Shown here: one piece after another, positions 33,695-44,765 of the stretch
Layout: the number at the start of each line of letters is the position of its first letter
Numbering within the stretch: position 1 is the stretch's first letter
NCBI GenBank assembly: GCA_028554795.2
Contig: CM068835.1
Coordinates: 36,226,401 to 36,290,400 of the forward strand
Direction: 5' to 3'
DNA: 64,000 nt
Source: Sinohyriopsis cumingii
Lineage: Eukaryota; Mollusca; Bivalvia; Unionida; Unionidae
Program-made: the position numbers and the translations under genes
The notes under the pieces: generated by a model
Told to the model about the DNA's origin: nothing
The model's input: only the letters and a program-made list of their open reading frames with translations
Databases searched by the model: none

Positions 33695-34120
33695 ATGGTC
33701 TCTCAGCATGATTTTATAGATGATGTGGACACTGAGAGAAAGTCTCAAAATAGTTTTGATGTTGCTCAAGACATGTTAGATAATGAAAATGAGGACAAAG
33801 CCAATTCAAGGCCGGATTTAAACTTATCAGAGATGGATGATATGGGAAAACCGAAGGGAAATGTGAGAAACATTGAAAGTGTCACTGATGAAAATGAGGA
33901 CAACATCAATTCAAGGCCGGATTTAAACTTATCAGAGATGGATGATATGGGGAAACCGAAGGGAAATGTGAGAAACATTGAAAGTGTCACTGATGCTGAT
34001 ACCAAAGATCATACCAATGATGATGCTCTATTTGTTTCACAGACATCGCAAGCAGAACAAGATTCAGATGTAGACGAAATTAATGAAGGCATATACATGC
34101 AAATCACAACCAAATTTTGA
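33695..34120 (+). CDS. N-terminal part of a LINE ORF1-like protein, with internal duplication
   Basis: A 141-codon acidic, Asp/Glu/Asn-rich frame with a good start ATG (AAAAATGG). Bases 33785-33889 are repeated in tandem at 33890-33994, giving a 35-residue repeat (ENEDKANSRPDLNLSEMDDM onward). After the stop at 34118 the reading continues in other frames: KERLKSTFDVKGLRDSRQAL at about 34145, then RLVERLPRTNSASVEDKLSE at about 34248. The ORF is therefore a broken piece of a longer one. No nucleic-acid-binding motif seen; assignment to the LINE is by position. Confidence 0.55.
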   Translation: MVSQHDFIDDVDTERKSQNSFDVAQDMLDNENEDKANSRPDLNLSEMDDMGKPKGNVRNIESVTDENEDNINSRPDLNLSEMDDMGKPKGNVRNIESVTDADTKDHTNDDALFVSQTSQAEQDSDVDEINEGIYMQITTKF

Positions 34121-34355
34121 ATTCTTAATAAAAGTGGCTTCAAAGAAAGATTGAAATCAACATTTGATGTCAAAGGTCTCAGAGATTCTAGGCAAGCTCT
34201 CTTTTGATCTAGCAAAAAGGTTAGAGATATGACTGTCCTGATGGTCGATTAGTAGAGCGTTTACCTCGAACAAATAGTGCGTCTGTGGAGGATAAGTTAT
34301 CAGAAAATATTTGTATTAATTCCATTTCATTGAAGGAGAGAATAATTACAGTGAC

Positions 34356-35249
34356 ATGAAAGCATGTATATCAAAATGGGCATTGAAACATAATTATGAA
34401 ATAAGATCATCCCAGAGTTTAAACTCCATTCGCAGCAATTATATATCACAAAGTCCGAAAGCTCCGGTTAATGATTACGCCTTACAAAGAACTGATGAAG
34501 ATGCTGATAGAATGAGCACAATATTTGCGCAGATAGCGATAATGAATAATAAGTTTGAAGAAAAATTCTCCAGATTGGAAAACCAGTTAGGTCATATTGT
34601 CACACAGAGAGAATATGAAATCCGAAAATTAAAGTCAGACTTAGTGGAAACTACGAAGAAACTCGAAGAGGCGAACTCTCAGATAGAACAACTGAAATTA
34701 AAGGAAGAAAAACTAATCAATGATAATAGAGGAATGTATTTCTAGATGTCAACAATGGCAACCCGGGAAAACGAGATAAAAGAATTCTCTTCTTATGTAC
34801 ATCAACATCTAGATGTAATCATGAGAAAGATCAACTGTATTGAGGGAAAGTTAGACACAATTTGTACAAGACACGAACTTTTATACAATCAGTCTGACAA
34901 AGGAAGTGGTAGAAACGTAGACTTGCAATTGAAAGAAAATCATAGAAATCAAGAACTATCAGCATACAAGGAGAGTAGACATGACATCTCTTCATCTATT
35001 GACCAAGAAAATGTAGTACATGGACAGAAAGAAATATACAAAGAGCCTGCTAGAGTTCTTCCAGCAAATTTGCCTGGAAATGGTCCCGCTATGTTTACAT
35101 TAAAAGATTTCCCGCTACTTTCACGGAATGATCGGACTAACATAACGGAAAATATGAGTCATAATCAGCGCACAGAAGTAACATCTAACAATGCAAGAGA
35201 TAGTAAATCAACTCAAAATCAGCAAAAGAAATTAAAATATGAAGAATGA
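34356..35249 (+). pseudogene. LINE ORF1 relic with coiled coil
   Basis: One frame of 297 codons with a single in-frame TAG at 34743. The first half (about residues 45-128) is rich in heptad-like Glu/Lys/Leu (RLENQLGHIV, KLKSDLVETTKKLEEANSQI), a likely coiled coil. The second half is polar and basic, with a conserved-looking FTLKDFPLLSRND segment. Coiled coils that trimerise an RNA-binding ORF1 protein are usual in LINEs. The start of the true ORF lies upstream in other frames. Confidence 0.65.
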
Positions 35250-35400
35250 GCTTTAGGATGGATCAAATATATATATACATTTCGACTAAATGTACTGGAT
35301 AAAGATTTTGAACTGATGATGGATAATGAATCACTTTGGAGTTCTGGGATAAAATGAAGGGAATGGATAACAAACAGAAAATAGAGAGAAGGCTACCCAT

Positions 35401-36633
35401 TTGATAAAACGCATGAGAAATACAAAATATATTCCTAATGAGCATAGCCATATGACCAGTAATTGCATCTTAATTATAATTATGCTCATTATTTCAACAT
35501 GGAATGTACGTGGTATAATGTCTAGCATGCAGAAACTAATTGAATTGTTACGAGACACATATCTATTTGTTATCACTGAACATTGGCTTTGTACAAAGAA
35601 TCTAACGTATTTAGATAAATTACATGACGATTTCAAAGTAGTTGCGCTACCTACTGAAGAGATACAACAATGCTATAGAGGTAGTGGCGAGGTTGCTGTA
35701 TTTTATAGATCATCACTATACAAAGTAAGCACCTTACAAAATGAGTTCCCAAATATTATGGCGGTGAAAGTCTTAGTGAGAGAGTTGGAACCTATAATTT
35801 TGATTGCAACCTACTTTCCCTCGACAACTAGAACTGATGATGCATATGACATATTTTGTGAAATTGTTTTTGATGTGTATGATAGGTATTCTGCTGAAAA
35901 TATATGCATAATTATAGGCGACATGAATGCAGATCTTGTGTGTAAACATCCATCAAGAAGAGATCTTACTCTAAAAAAAAGAATAGAACAGAGAAACATA
36001 GTTGCTACGTTGGTGATAAAACCACATGAACATTACATCACGTATAGATCAAAAGACGTGTCACGAACGCTCACACTTGATTATATATTAATACCTGAAA
36101 TAATCAGAGGTGCTGTAAAAAGACACATAGTAAATGACAAAATTGATTTCTCAATATCGGATCACCTACCTACTACAGCGGCACTTGCAAAAGATATATT
36201 GAAGGAAAATAAAAAGACATGTGTATCTCCAAGAATGAAATGGAACTTGGCAAATCCATCAGAAATGAGCATGTATAAATCTGATGTTTGTGCATTCTTG
36301 AATTTCACGTATGAGTGTAAAAAGGTAGAAGATATAGAGAAGTATAATGAATTTATAACAAAAAGTGTAATAACTGCATCAGACAGATATATTCCAAAGT
36401 CCGAATTAAAATCGCATTTAAAACCATACTGGAAGAAAAGTGGGCTTGAAAAATTACATCAGAATATGAGAAAAGCGCGCGGAGAATGGATCAAAGCAGG
36501 AAAACATAGAAGCACAGAGTGTAACATCAAAAGAAAATACAAGGACGCGAAAAGTAAGTTTAGAAAGAAACATAGGCTAGAGATAAAGGTATATAAAGAG
36601 TGCATATTTAAAGAGATAGAAAAGAGCGCATAA
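35401..36633 (+). pseudogene. LINE ORF2, endonuclease domain (EEP fold)
   Basis: 410 codons. The endonuclease landmarks are all visible: TWNVRG (Asn35), TEHW (Glu60), GDMNAD (Asp174, Asn176), TLDYI (Asp227) and SDHLP (Asp254, His255). The catalytic residues of the exonuclease-endonuclease-phosphatase fold therefore look intact. In the family this domain nicks the target DNA to prime reverse transcription. A Lys/Arg-rich linker follows. The frame meets a TAA at 36631 and then continues in the same frame, so this is one broken ORF2 rather than a complete protein. The best start is uncertain; Met28 lies just before the domain. Confidence 0.85.
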
Positions 36634-36928
36634 ATGGGAATAGACGAATTTTATGCAGTCATACGGGAAAATAGGAAAGATAAATCGGACATTGGTAATA
36701 TTGCATTTCGAGGAGTAGAATCTAATAATTTGGATGAATGTGTCAATCTATGGAAACTATATTTTTTTAATTTAGCGGTACAAGAGATGAGGAACATAAT
36801 GATTGTGTCAAAATGAAGAATATGTACGAAGAAAGCAAACTAGAGACTGATAACATAAAATGTCATAATATTACAGAGGAAGAAGTGTTGCAGCATATCA
36901 AGTCTCTAAAAACAAAAAAAATCACCAG
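36634..36928 (+). pseudogene. LINE ORF2 continuation towards the reverse transcriptase
   Basis: In frame with the endonuclease ORF past its TAA. It reads FRGVESNNLDECVNLWKLYF, then shifts frame near 36770 and reads NITEEEVLQHIKSLKTKK before ending at the TLR junction (about 36928). The ITEEEV..HIKSLK block is typical of the first motif of LINE reverse transcriptases, just before the palm. Palm and fingers are absent. Confidence 0.75.
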
Positions 36929-38560
36929 GCATATATAGTCGTGCATTCGAATCTCTTCTTAATCTTCGGTATCTCGATATTTCCTATAATGAGATAAGGC
37001 ACCTCGATGAAGAAAACATCGTCGATATTTACGACCATAAGCCTAACAGGAAACCCTTTAAATTGTGATTGTAATATGCAATGGATACAAAAATGGCTGT
37101 TGCATCCAAAATTATATAATAAACTTATTGTAGATCTGTCTACGATCACTTGCACAATATTCGATGGTACCAGTGTTTCCTTGCTCTACAGAGATGCATC
37201 CGAAGATTTCCTTTGTCAGTATGAACGTGATTATAACGTTTTGAAATGTTCGTGCTGTAACTCAGGAGCGTGTGCATGTTTGCACATCTGTCCCGATAAG
37301 TGTACGTGCTTTCACAGAGTTGACGGATCAGTTAACTTGATCCGATGTGAAGGAAAAGGGTTTGATGAAGTTCCAGAAGAAATACCTCCGGCATCAACCC
37401 ATCTCTACCTGGATGGAAATAACATATCTGTAGTGTCGATATATGATTTCCCAAAGATGTTACACCTCGAGTATCTTTCCATGAATGATTCAAATATACA
37501 TGCGATACATGATTACACATTTGCGAAACTATCACTAATGAAAACACAACATCTTGATGGAAACTCCATATCTACAATTTCCTCAAAAACTTTCTTTGGA
37601 CTGAACAAATTACAACGATTAACACTTAGCAAAAACAGAATAACGTTTATAGAATCTGGATCTTTCAGTCAGGTTCCTGGGATATACTATCTGGATTTGT
37701 CCAAAAACTTGCTCCACGGAGTAGAAGGATCCGTGTTGTACGAAATATCTTTTGCATCATCGCTCAATCTTTCTGGTAACCCATGGACTTGTGATTGTGA
37801 ATTTGTAAAACAATTTGTCAATTTTATGTATTCCAACGTTAAAAGATTAAAAGATTTTTCTGCATTGACCTGCACCACAAATACTAATTCACCCCAAAAC
37901 ACGTCTATAAATCTGTCGGATACATTGCTGTTGGATTTGTGTCCAGTTATTACCGTGCGTCAAAGGAAGGAATTAACAGATAACGTTACCTTGGTGTCGA
38001 TGCTAACGACATTACTCGGGGCTCTCGTGATTGTAGTTATTATTGTCTTTGTCATTTTCCAGGACCGCGATTTTCTGAAAGTTTGGATTAACGTGAAGTT
38101 GGGATGGCGAATCTGTAATAAAGAAGAGGACCTAACAGATGCATAAAAACCATATGATGCTTTTGTTTCTTACAGCAGTAAGGATGAAGACTATGTGGTG
38201 CATGACTTAGTTCCAGTTCTGGAAAAGAATATGAATTACAGACTCTGCGTTCATTTTAGAGATTTTCCTGTCGGAGCAGCGATTGCAGACAACATTGTGT
38301 TTAGCGTTGTGTCCATTAAGCGTGTAATAGTGGTATTATCAAATAATTTTGTCGAGAGTGATTGGAGCCATTACGAATTTCATATTGCTCATCAAATGCT
38401 ACTAGAGGAAAAGAAAAATAGGATCAATATGATTCTTTTGGGTAACATTGATAGATCAAAACTGGTCCCTGAGTTGAAAGATTATATAGACAAATACGTA
38501 CCTAAACCAGAACGATGCTTGGTTTTGGGGAAAAAATCAAATATGCTATGCCTTAAGTAA
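36929..38560 (+). pseudogene. Toll-like receptor pseudogene, C-terminal third
   Basis: Paralogue of the receptor at 6740, starting at the equivalent of its residue 672 (GIYSRAFESLLNLRYLDISY). Before it lies LINE sequence, so about 55% of the receptor is missing. A frameshift near 37000 separates the last LRR from the LRRCT. From 37007 one frame gives LRRCT, LRRNT, LRRs, second LRRCT and transmembrane segment. A TAA at 38144 replaces the Tyr codon just before TIR box 1. The same frame then resumes (YDAFVSYS) to 38488, where loss of two bases shifts the frame and destroys the WFW box. Three disabling changes plus the 5' loss make it clearly non-functional as a full receptor. Confidence 0.93.
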
Positions 38561-39070
38561 AACCAAAACAGGATTAAAGGCGTGTACTTTTGTCATTGTT
38601 TTGTTATTGCTTCATCTGCAATTCTTCTTCTTCTTCTTATGCTTCTTCTTCTTCTTCTTATTTATCTTATTATTATTGTTATTTGAAATAGAAATATTAT
38701 ATTGATACATCCACGATGGCCACTGGTTTTGAACTGTAACTGCCTCATAACAACGCGTGGTTTAGGAAAAATGTTTGATATACTGTGTCATAATTGAAGA
38801 CTGAATCGTTTGTTTGTCTAAAAAATTTAATTACTAATGTTTTAAAGGCCGCATACATCATAGTTTATGTTGTACTATTGATTAAACATCTCAAAAACCA
38901 CCTTTGTTGAACAATAGATTTAAAACACCAGGGGACCTTCGTGTCGCACCTGTTGAGTATAATTCGTTTCTGACAGTGCGAGAACCTACATGACGAAAAG
39001 TAATCATAACTTGTGAAAACTACATTTAATCCAAAAGCATAACTTGTAAAAACTACATTTCTTCCAAAAG
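38561..39070 (+). repeat. 3' flank of the TLR pseudogene, shared with 10403-10835
   Basis: Aligns with the 3' flank of the intact TLR gene, including the decayed ghost of the TIR C-terminus (CGCGTGGTTTAGGAAAAATG at about 38754). A TTC/TTA-rich microsatellite replaces the ATT tract. Just after, CATAACTTGT-AAAACTACATTT is duplicated in tandem near 39005 and 39040. Confidence 0.8.
38622..38690. repeat. (TTC)n/(TTA)n microsatellite
   Basis: TTC units interrupted by TTATG, followed by TTA units. Confidence 0.85.
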
Positions 39071-40050
39071 CACCTTATCCCTATATAAGTTCTCCATGTT
39101 GTATGTAAAACTAAAGAAAGAAAAAAATAATAAAGATGAAGAAGAAAAACAAAGGTGGGTTTGTTTGTTGTAAGAGTGTGCTCTACCTCGCCTGGGCCAC
39201 ATAGTATTGGCATCACACTATCATTCGCTTCTTACTCAGTTAACCTAATTTTAAAAGCAAGTTCTCCGGTAACCAATACTTGTATTAATTAAGCTTACAA
39301 GAGGATTGATAGAGGACAAATGTCTTACTGATCTCTCTAGTGGGAAATTCCCCGTCAATGCTCCATTTATATATTACGTTATTTTGTTATACATAGTTTG
39401 TATCCATTTACAATTTGTTTTCCATAAACCCACTTGTATGTAAGATTTTTATCAATGAAACCATGATCATTTCGATCAAAATCTTTTACTTAATCGAACA
39501 CTGCTCTGGTATATGTTTTGAATGTATATTATGAACAATGTCTTCAATAGTTCCTGGATCGAAATTTTGATACCTGTATTTTTTTTTGGTGGTAATTTCG
39601 TATCTCATGTAGAATTTGTTTATCTTTCAGTTAAATAGTATTAACTCGTATCTTGTCTATTTTCGTATCCTTATCCTTTTTTCATTTATAATTTTCCATC
39701 TTCTATAAATCCCTCTCCCCATTGTGTATTTATCGCTGAATTTGTCTGCTCTTATCTTTGCACCTTACGTCACATAATTGTCACGTTCTTTCATTTGCTC
39801 ATCTATCCTTGTTTCCTCATCTTTTTTGGACCATCTTTGTTATATATATATATTTTCATATCTCTCTTTAAAACTTATTCTCACTGGATTTTCTTCGTTT
39901 AACTATGATATTTAGTTAACCTGTTTATCTCTTGTTTTCAAGATTTTTTAAATATACCTATACGAACTTCATCTTTAAAGTGGTCTAGTTTGTGTTCTTT
40001 TTATAGATTCAAATCATCTGGATCATCTAAGTAAGCATTGATCTTTTTCG
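39071..40050. other. Non-coding stretch, possibly tail of the minus-strand LINE
   Basis: No open frame of note. T-rich on the plus strand. The decayed LINE to its right reads towards this region on the minus strand, so unrecognisable LINE sequence may extend here. Confidence 0.35.
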
Positions 40051-41564
40051 TACCACACGCTCCCAGCGAGTGACATTAATATTTTGATTTGTATGATCAG
40101 CGGTTTGTGATCGACTACCATAAAACCAATATGCTAGTCTTGTATATTTACTTTATTTCCCTCTGTGATATAAACAAAATCTAATCGGCATCTTCTATTC
40201 TCTGCATACTTATGCGTATATGTATTTTTTTGTGTGGCGTTTTTCTCTGTATGTGTCAGGTTTATTATGAAATTAGGCCTGCAAATACGCATGCTATTAA
40301 GAACGTATAAATTGAATAATTGCCAGTCATTTAGTCATGTGACGCATTCTTCCTGACACAGTCGTTGAATTTTAACTTATATTCTATGTCTAAATCCTTG
40401 GCTACACGTTGTATTATTGTGGATACTTTAGATTTAGAATCGTTTTAGTGCTAATTCACTCAAACTAGAACAGAAAGATTCTCTTCCAGGTTTTAGATGG
40501 TTTCTTTAGTCGTGTAATGAGTTTCTTTGATTAGAATAATGTCATAACACTTAGCTATTCTGGTTACTGTATCTATTCCCCCACTGATACCACTGTCATT
40601 AATAGTGAAGATCTTAAGGTTGATGCCCTCTATCTTGGCTATAGAAGCTGTTGCTAGGTTGTTTTTATCTATTTTGCCGTTAAGTTGCATGTTTTATAAA
40701 TTCTCGGTTATTATTTCTTGTTCGCTTAATCAACTGATCGTCTTCAAAACTTATCTTCCTTTTATTTATGTCGTCTCTTGTCAGAGACATCGCACGTCTT
40801 CACTTCGGACAGGCCACTCGCCCCTCGTTTTATCCCCAGAGGTTTGTGTGTTTCAAAAGTTTCAACTATTTTCTTCTGAGGATATATTTGTGCTCTAATG
40901 AAATACACTCCTTCAAGATATCTTGAAGTTATGGGTTCTGACCGAATTTTAGGAGTTAAAGTTTGCGGGCAGTAAAATTTGAATTTTAATCCCCCATTGG
41001 AATTTTGGTGCCATATTCTATATGCATGTTTTTGTCTTTAATATGTTTTGCGCATGTTATATTCCAACAAACAGGTGTATGTTTTTGGTTTCTGGAATGT
41101 CTCAAGCGTGATGCATTATCTGAAGTGGTTGTCTTTTTAGAGTCCATATTGTTCAATTTAATTTCTTCTTACATGAACAAGACATTAAATTAGGTTAATT
41201 CTAAATCTTCTAGAACCAGATAATTTGTGTGATTTCTTTCCGTCGGTTCCATATCTTGTGATTGTTTCAAGCTCTATTCACTCTCACCCACCACAGTTAA
41301 TGCCGCTGTTTGTGAGTCCGAGATGTCTTCAAATGTAGTTTTCTCGAGTATGTACCACGGTGCCTTTGTAATTTCCATGTGAATTTTTTTTTCCTTTTGT
41401 TCCTTTAGTCTCTTTTGCGCATTCTTTTTCGCTTTCTTTTTCTCGCTTGCACTTGTTTGCTCGTCGCTCTCCCATTTTCGGGGAGGTGTCAAACAATCAA
41501 GAGTTATAGCATCCATATACGTGTCTGAGTATAGTACTAGCAGGTGGGGCTGAATAGACAACAA
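40050..41564 (-). mobile_element. Decayed LINE on the minus strand
   Basis: Three relics in LINE order. At 41274-41564 is a Lys/Glu-rich 96-codon frame, a candidate ORF1 end (SASEKKKAKKNAQKRLKEQK). At 40493-40690 is the start of an endonuclease ORF (INLKIFTINDSGISGG, then IILIKETHY, where Glu is the catalytic position). At 40087-40220 is the end of the same domain (YAENRRCRLDFVYITEG, then GFMVVDHKPL). The middle of the endonuclease and all of the reverse transcriptase are decayed or missing. In the final motif Val replaces the usual Ser before Asp-His. Confidence 0.7.
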
Positions 41565-41571
41565 TACTCGG

Positions 41572-41757
41572 TCAAAATAAGGCTTCTAATAAAGTTGGCC
41601 ATACGGTTGGAGGTGGGTAGACCACTTCGTTACAGGGTTTGTACAAATAACGCTTCGAGAAAGTGCTTGCGAAAAATGTCACGAAAAATTGAGGTGAAGT
41701 GAATTGACTTTTTAACCGAACCTTCTCACTGGAGTAGCTGAAATGTTGCTCAACCAA
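41572..41757 (-). other. Unassigned minus-strand frame
   Basis: A 61-codon frame downstream of the packaging-ATPase relic in the same orientation, ending in YPPPTVWPTLLEALF. It could belong to the virus-like element or be chance. Confidence 0.25.
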
Positions 41758-41883
41758 AGATTTTATTAAGACGAAGGCGATATCGTGTCCTTGGATTGTG
41801 TAAATTTATGGATTACCGGGCGTTCTGATCATTAGCAAAGACATTTTCAAACCTAATCAGGTCCATATCACCCGGACACCAAA

Positions 41884-42300
41884 TCAGATCAATATTTTGA
41901 CGCGCACGTGTATCAACGCTGTTAAAGACAACCAAAATATTGCAGTTTCTCTAATGACTTTAGGGATATGAACGTATCGAAATGTGACGAAAATGACGTC
42001 CGTACTTGCATGTGTACATCGTGAGAATATTCTGTCTGAATCTTTTTGTTTATCGAGCATAACATCATCATATAACACTATATTATTAATACTACCGCCA
42101 AGTACATCGACTCATGCTGCATTATCGATGTCAAGGGTAAATTCAATTACGTCTGCGTCACCGATGTTGCGGTTTTGTAAAACGTTTACATTTTCATTGA
42201 ATTCCTAAAGAATATTATTTCATATCTGGTCATCATACTGAGGTTTACAAGACCCAAATGGACCGCTGGTAATGGTTCGAATAGAGTTTAGCAATGCCGG
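41884..42300 (-). pseudogene. A32-like DNA-packaging ATPase relic
   Basis: A continuous minus-strand frame with three in-frame stops (plus-strand positions about 42220, 42205 and 42112). It contains a Walker A-like SGPFGSCKP (42243-42268), a Walker B-like NNIVLYDDVMLDKQ (42046-42087) and, beyond it, FSRCTHASTDVIFVTFRYVH followed by PKVIRE. The order and the spacing between Walker B and the following R-H-x-x-V-D-V-I-x-x-x-Q/R-Y block fit the FtsK/HerA-type packaging ATPases of Polintons, adintoviruses and relatives, which pump DNA into capsids. The Walker A Gly before Lys is Cys, so even without the stops it would probably be inactive. Confidence 0.65.
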
Positions 42301-42529
42301 ATGATTCTAGACTGTCTCCTGTTCTCGAGTTCCTAAGAAGCCAATCACATTGTTGTTGTACAAATATGATAAGTATATAGTTTTAGATTGTATTCGACAC
42401 CAATCTTGCACCGATGCCAGAGTATTAAAAACAATAACGACAAAGAATCGTTGGCGGACACTTAGAAATACGTGAGTGAAACGTGGTACAAAAACAAATA
42501 AGTTCATGTTTTAATTGATAATAGTAACG

Positions 42530-43480
42530 AGATGTCATCCGGTGTTGATATCGCAGCGAAACTCGGAAATTACAAGGAACTCCACTGGCTAAGTATTTGG
42601 GTTCGAAACATTCTGGGATATAATTATTGTGACCTTGAAACGCGACTTGATATTAGACTCGACTAAAGAAAAAAACCAAAGCTGATGAATTTAAAGTGAA
42701 TGTCGATTGATCATGCGTGTCATGCTCATGATCGCTTATGAAAATCAAGATCTGCAACAACGACGTATTGCCTATATCAAGTTGCTTCATACACTGACAC
42801 CTATGACTAGTAAATATATAATGGATTCTCTGACCAGTTGGATGATAAGATCGGCGATGAGTGGTAAATTTGCCGTGGGGGGGGGGGGGGCTAGCTTGCT
42901 CCCAACTCTCATGGACGGGTAATTGATTGTACGATAATTACAATAATGGAACCGAGTTATTAAGGTCTAAAATGATATTGGAAGGGCAGAGCGGCGAAAA
43001 GCAAATTCACTTATGCAGCAGGTATTAATCGTTCTGTTGCTGCAGACTGGCTGTCCTGACAGGCAGTATGGCAAATTTATCTGTCATCACCTAAGACGCA
43101 TCAATACCGACGGTTTAATGTTACCACTCGCAATGAAGTTCATCAGACATATGTTTTGTTCTTATCCCATGACACTGCTGTAACTGGTTCAGGGCTTAAC
43201 TACGAACGACAGAGACGCATATATAAATACGCGTCGACGGTCGCCGATCTTGCGAGTAGATACAAAGAAGCAGAACATCTTGATCATGAAATAATCGAAA
43301 CCCATTGATGCAATCGCGAAGAAACACATACAGGCTAAATGGCACTCTTCTTCACAGAAACTGTTACTCGGCAACGTGATGGTCAGGTTTTTATATGAAC
43401 CAGTGAATTTGAAGGTGATATAAAAAGACCAGTATATCTTATCTGGAGTGTAAACACACATTAAATTTTCAGCGTAATTA
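42530..43480 (+). other. Coding-like plus-strand relic, unassigned
   Basis: Stop-broken plus-strand frames that read as protein, notably IMDSLTSWMIRSAMSGKFAV (42820) and FNVTTRNEVHQTYVLFLSHD (43105) leading to VADLASRYKEAEHLDHEIIE (43233). It lies between the ATPase-like and helicase-like relics, so probably part of the same virus-like element. A (G)13 run at about 42878 interrupts it. No family recognised. Confidence 0.35.
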
Positions 43481-43869
43481 CATTTACGGGTAGGCCTGCG
43501 ATCTAGAAACTAGATTAATTGGCTCATCAACGTGGATTTGTCCTTGAACAATTTCAAGTAATTCCTGAAAATAAACAATTACGAGAAGCATGGATTAACC
43601 AGGAAATCAAGACACTAGCGCCCATATGTCTCTAACATTCAGGACAGGTGAGTATCACATTCATGCGTGTATGGCCCAAACTATTTTGATTCTGTCGACA
43701 GGAAATTATCATGTGTCATTACGAGAATAATCTCAAGACATTATATCGTTATAGAGACTGTTTTGCTGTTGTTTCAATTCCATGAAGAATTCAACATGAC
43801 GATCAAATTCGCGTTTATTTGTTTTTGTAATTTTGTTGATAACCAGCTAATGCTTTTCTTGCCGGTGTC

Positions 43870-44720
43870 TTGTTAAGTTTCTGATGTTGATTATCTTCCA
43901 CAGCATAAACCATCTTGCGTAGTGAAGATATTTCTTGTAACTCCCGATGCTGCCAGATACCCTAACGTTTACATTTCGACATAATCATCGGCAATCCTAG
44001 CACTAGTATCTGAGCACGCAAATAAAATCCATCAATTCATCAATCGCTGTCTCTGGAGTCTAAATGCACATCATCAACATTGAAACTTTTTGGACTTAAA
44101 ATCTCATCCTTGCTTTTAGCCTCTTAAATGATTCACTGGAGGCCCTGTGGTCTTATAACATTTTCTCGATAGCGTCGACATATTCTTTAAACAAGTCATG
44201 TGGCGATTTACCTGTGAATGCGGGAGATTGACCATGATCGTTGCACATGATAATCGCTGTTGGTTTTGTAAATAACCAGTAAAGAAACATTTTTAAAGTA
44301 TCTTCATACACTTACCGTATATTTCATCCCATATAATGATGTTTGGAATATTTTTCTCACCCATTTTTTCTGGAGTCAACGAATCACCACACCAGCGAAA
44401 GAAATTATGATATGTATGAGACTTAACTCTTCTCTCTCTCGTCCCCCTGGTAAGTCAGTGAGTTCGTGTTAGCACCACCATGTTAGTTCGGTATCCGGGC
44501 ATCCCCATAACCAATCCTAATACAATTGTAGTTTCACCAGAACACGTTTTCTGTAACAGATGGTGCTGATGATGGTTGCGACAGTTGCCCATTTCGTTAA
44601 TAATGACATATTTGCTCATTTGTAACTCGCCAGTGCCCCATGGAGCTTCGTCTAAACGTATTATAAGTGCGTCTTGCAGGCCTTCGCGTGACTGTGGAGA
44701 CTCTATAGGTTGTTGTTGTT
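43870..44720 (-). pseudogene. SF1-type (viral/Pif1-like) DNA helicase relic
   Basis: Read on the minus strand: a Walker A-like KTCSGETTIVLG (about 44515-44550), a motif Ia-like NMVVLTRTH, then HTYHNFFRW, a motif II-like NIIIWDEIYG (44313-44344) and, after a frameshift near 44305, a motif III-like AIIMCNDHGQSPAFTG (44211-44258). This leads into DHRASSESFKRLKARMR (about 44100-44155). Order and spacing match superfamily 1 helicases encoded by large DNA viruses and virus-derived elements, which unwind DNA during replication. The Walker A Lys is Glu. At least one stop and two frameshifts break it. Further minus-strand coding-like text continues to about 43870. Confidence 0.55.
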
Positions 44721-44765
44721 GTTGTAGTGGGGTTTAGCGCCAGTTTTTAGCAATCCTTGCTTAAA
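44714..44765 (-). repeat. SINE family B-type tail
   Basis: The reverse complement reads GCTAAAAACTGGCGCTAAAC then CCCACTACAACAACAACAAC, matching the 3' end of the family B copy at 58047-58303. Only the tail is present and it abuts the helicase relic. Confidence 0.65.

Larger units (their letters stand above)
33690..36928 (+). mobile_element. Decayed LINE, 3' end lost at the TLR junction
   Basis: Contains ORF1 relics with a coiled coil, an apurinic-type endonuclease ORF and the first codons leading to the reverse transcriptase (EEEVLQHIKSLKTKK), in normal order. It stops there: the next bases are TLR coding sequence. LINEs usually lose their 5' end, so loss of the whole reverse transcriptase and 3' end points to deletion or recombination after insertion, or to breakage during duplication of the TLR. 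Confidence 0.85.

Noticed and set aside
36929..38560. TLR copy as a processed (retro)pseudogene
   Set aside because: Homology continues about 500 bp past the stop codon into non-transcribed-looking flank without a poly(A) tail, so it is a DNA duplication.
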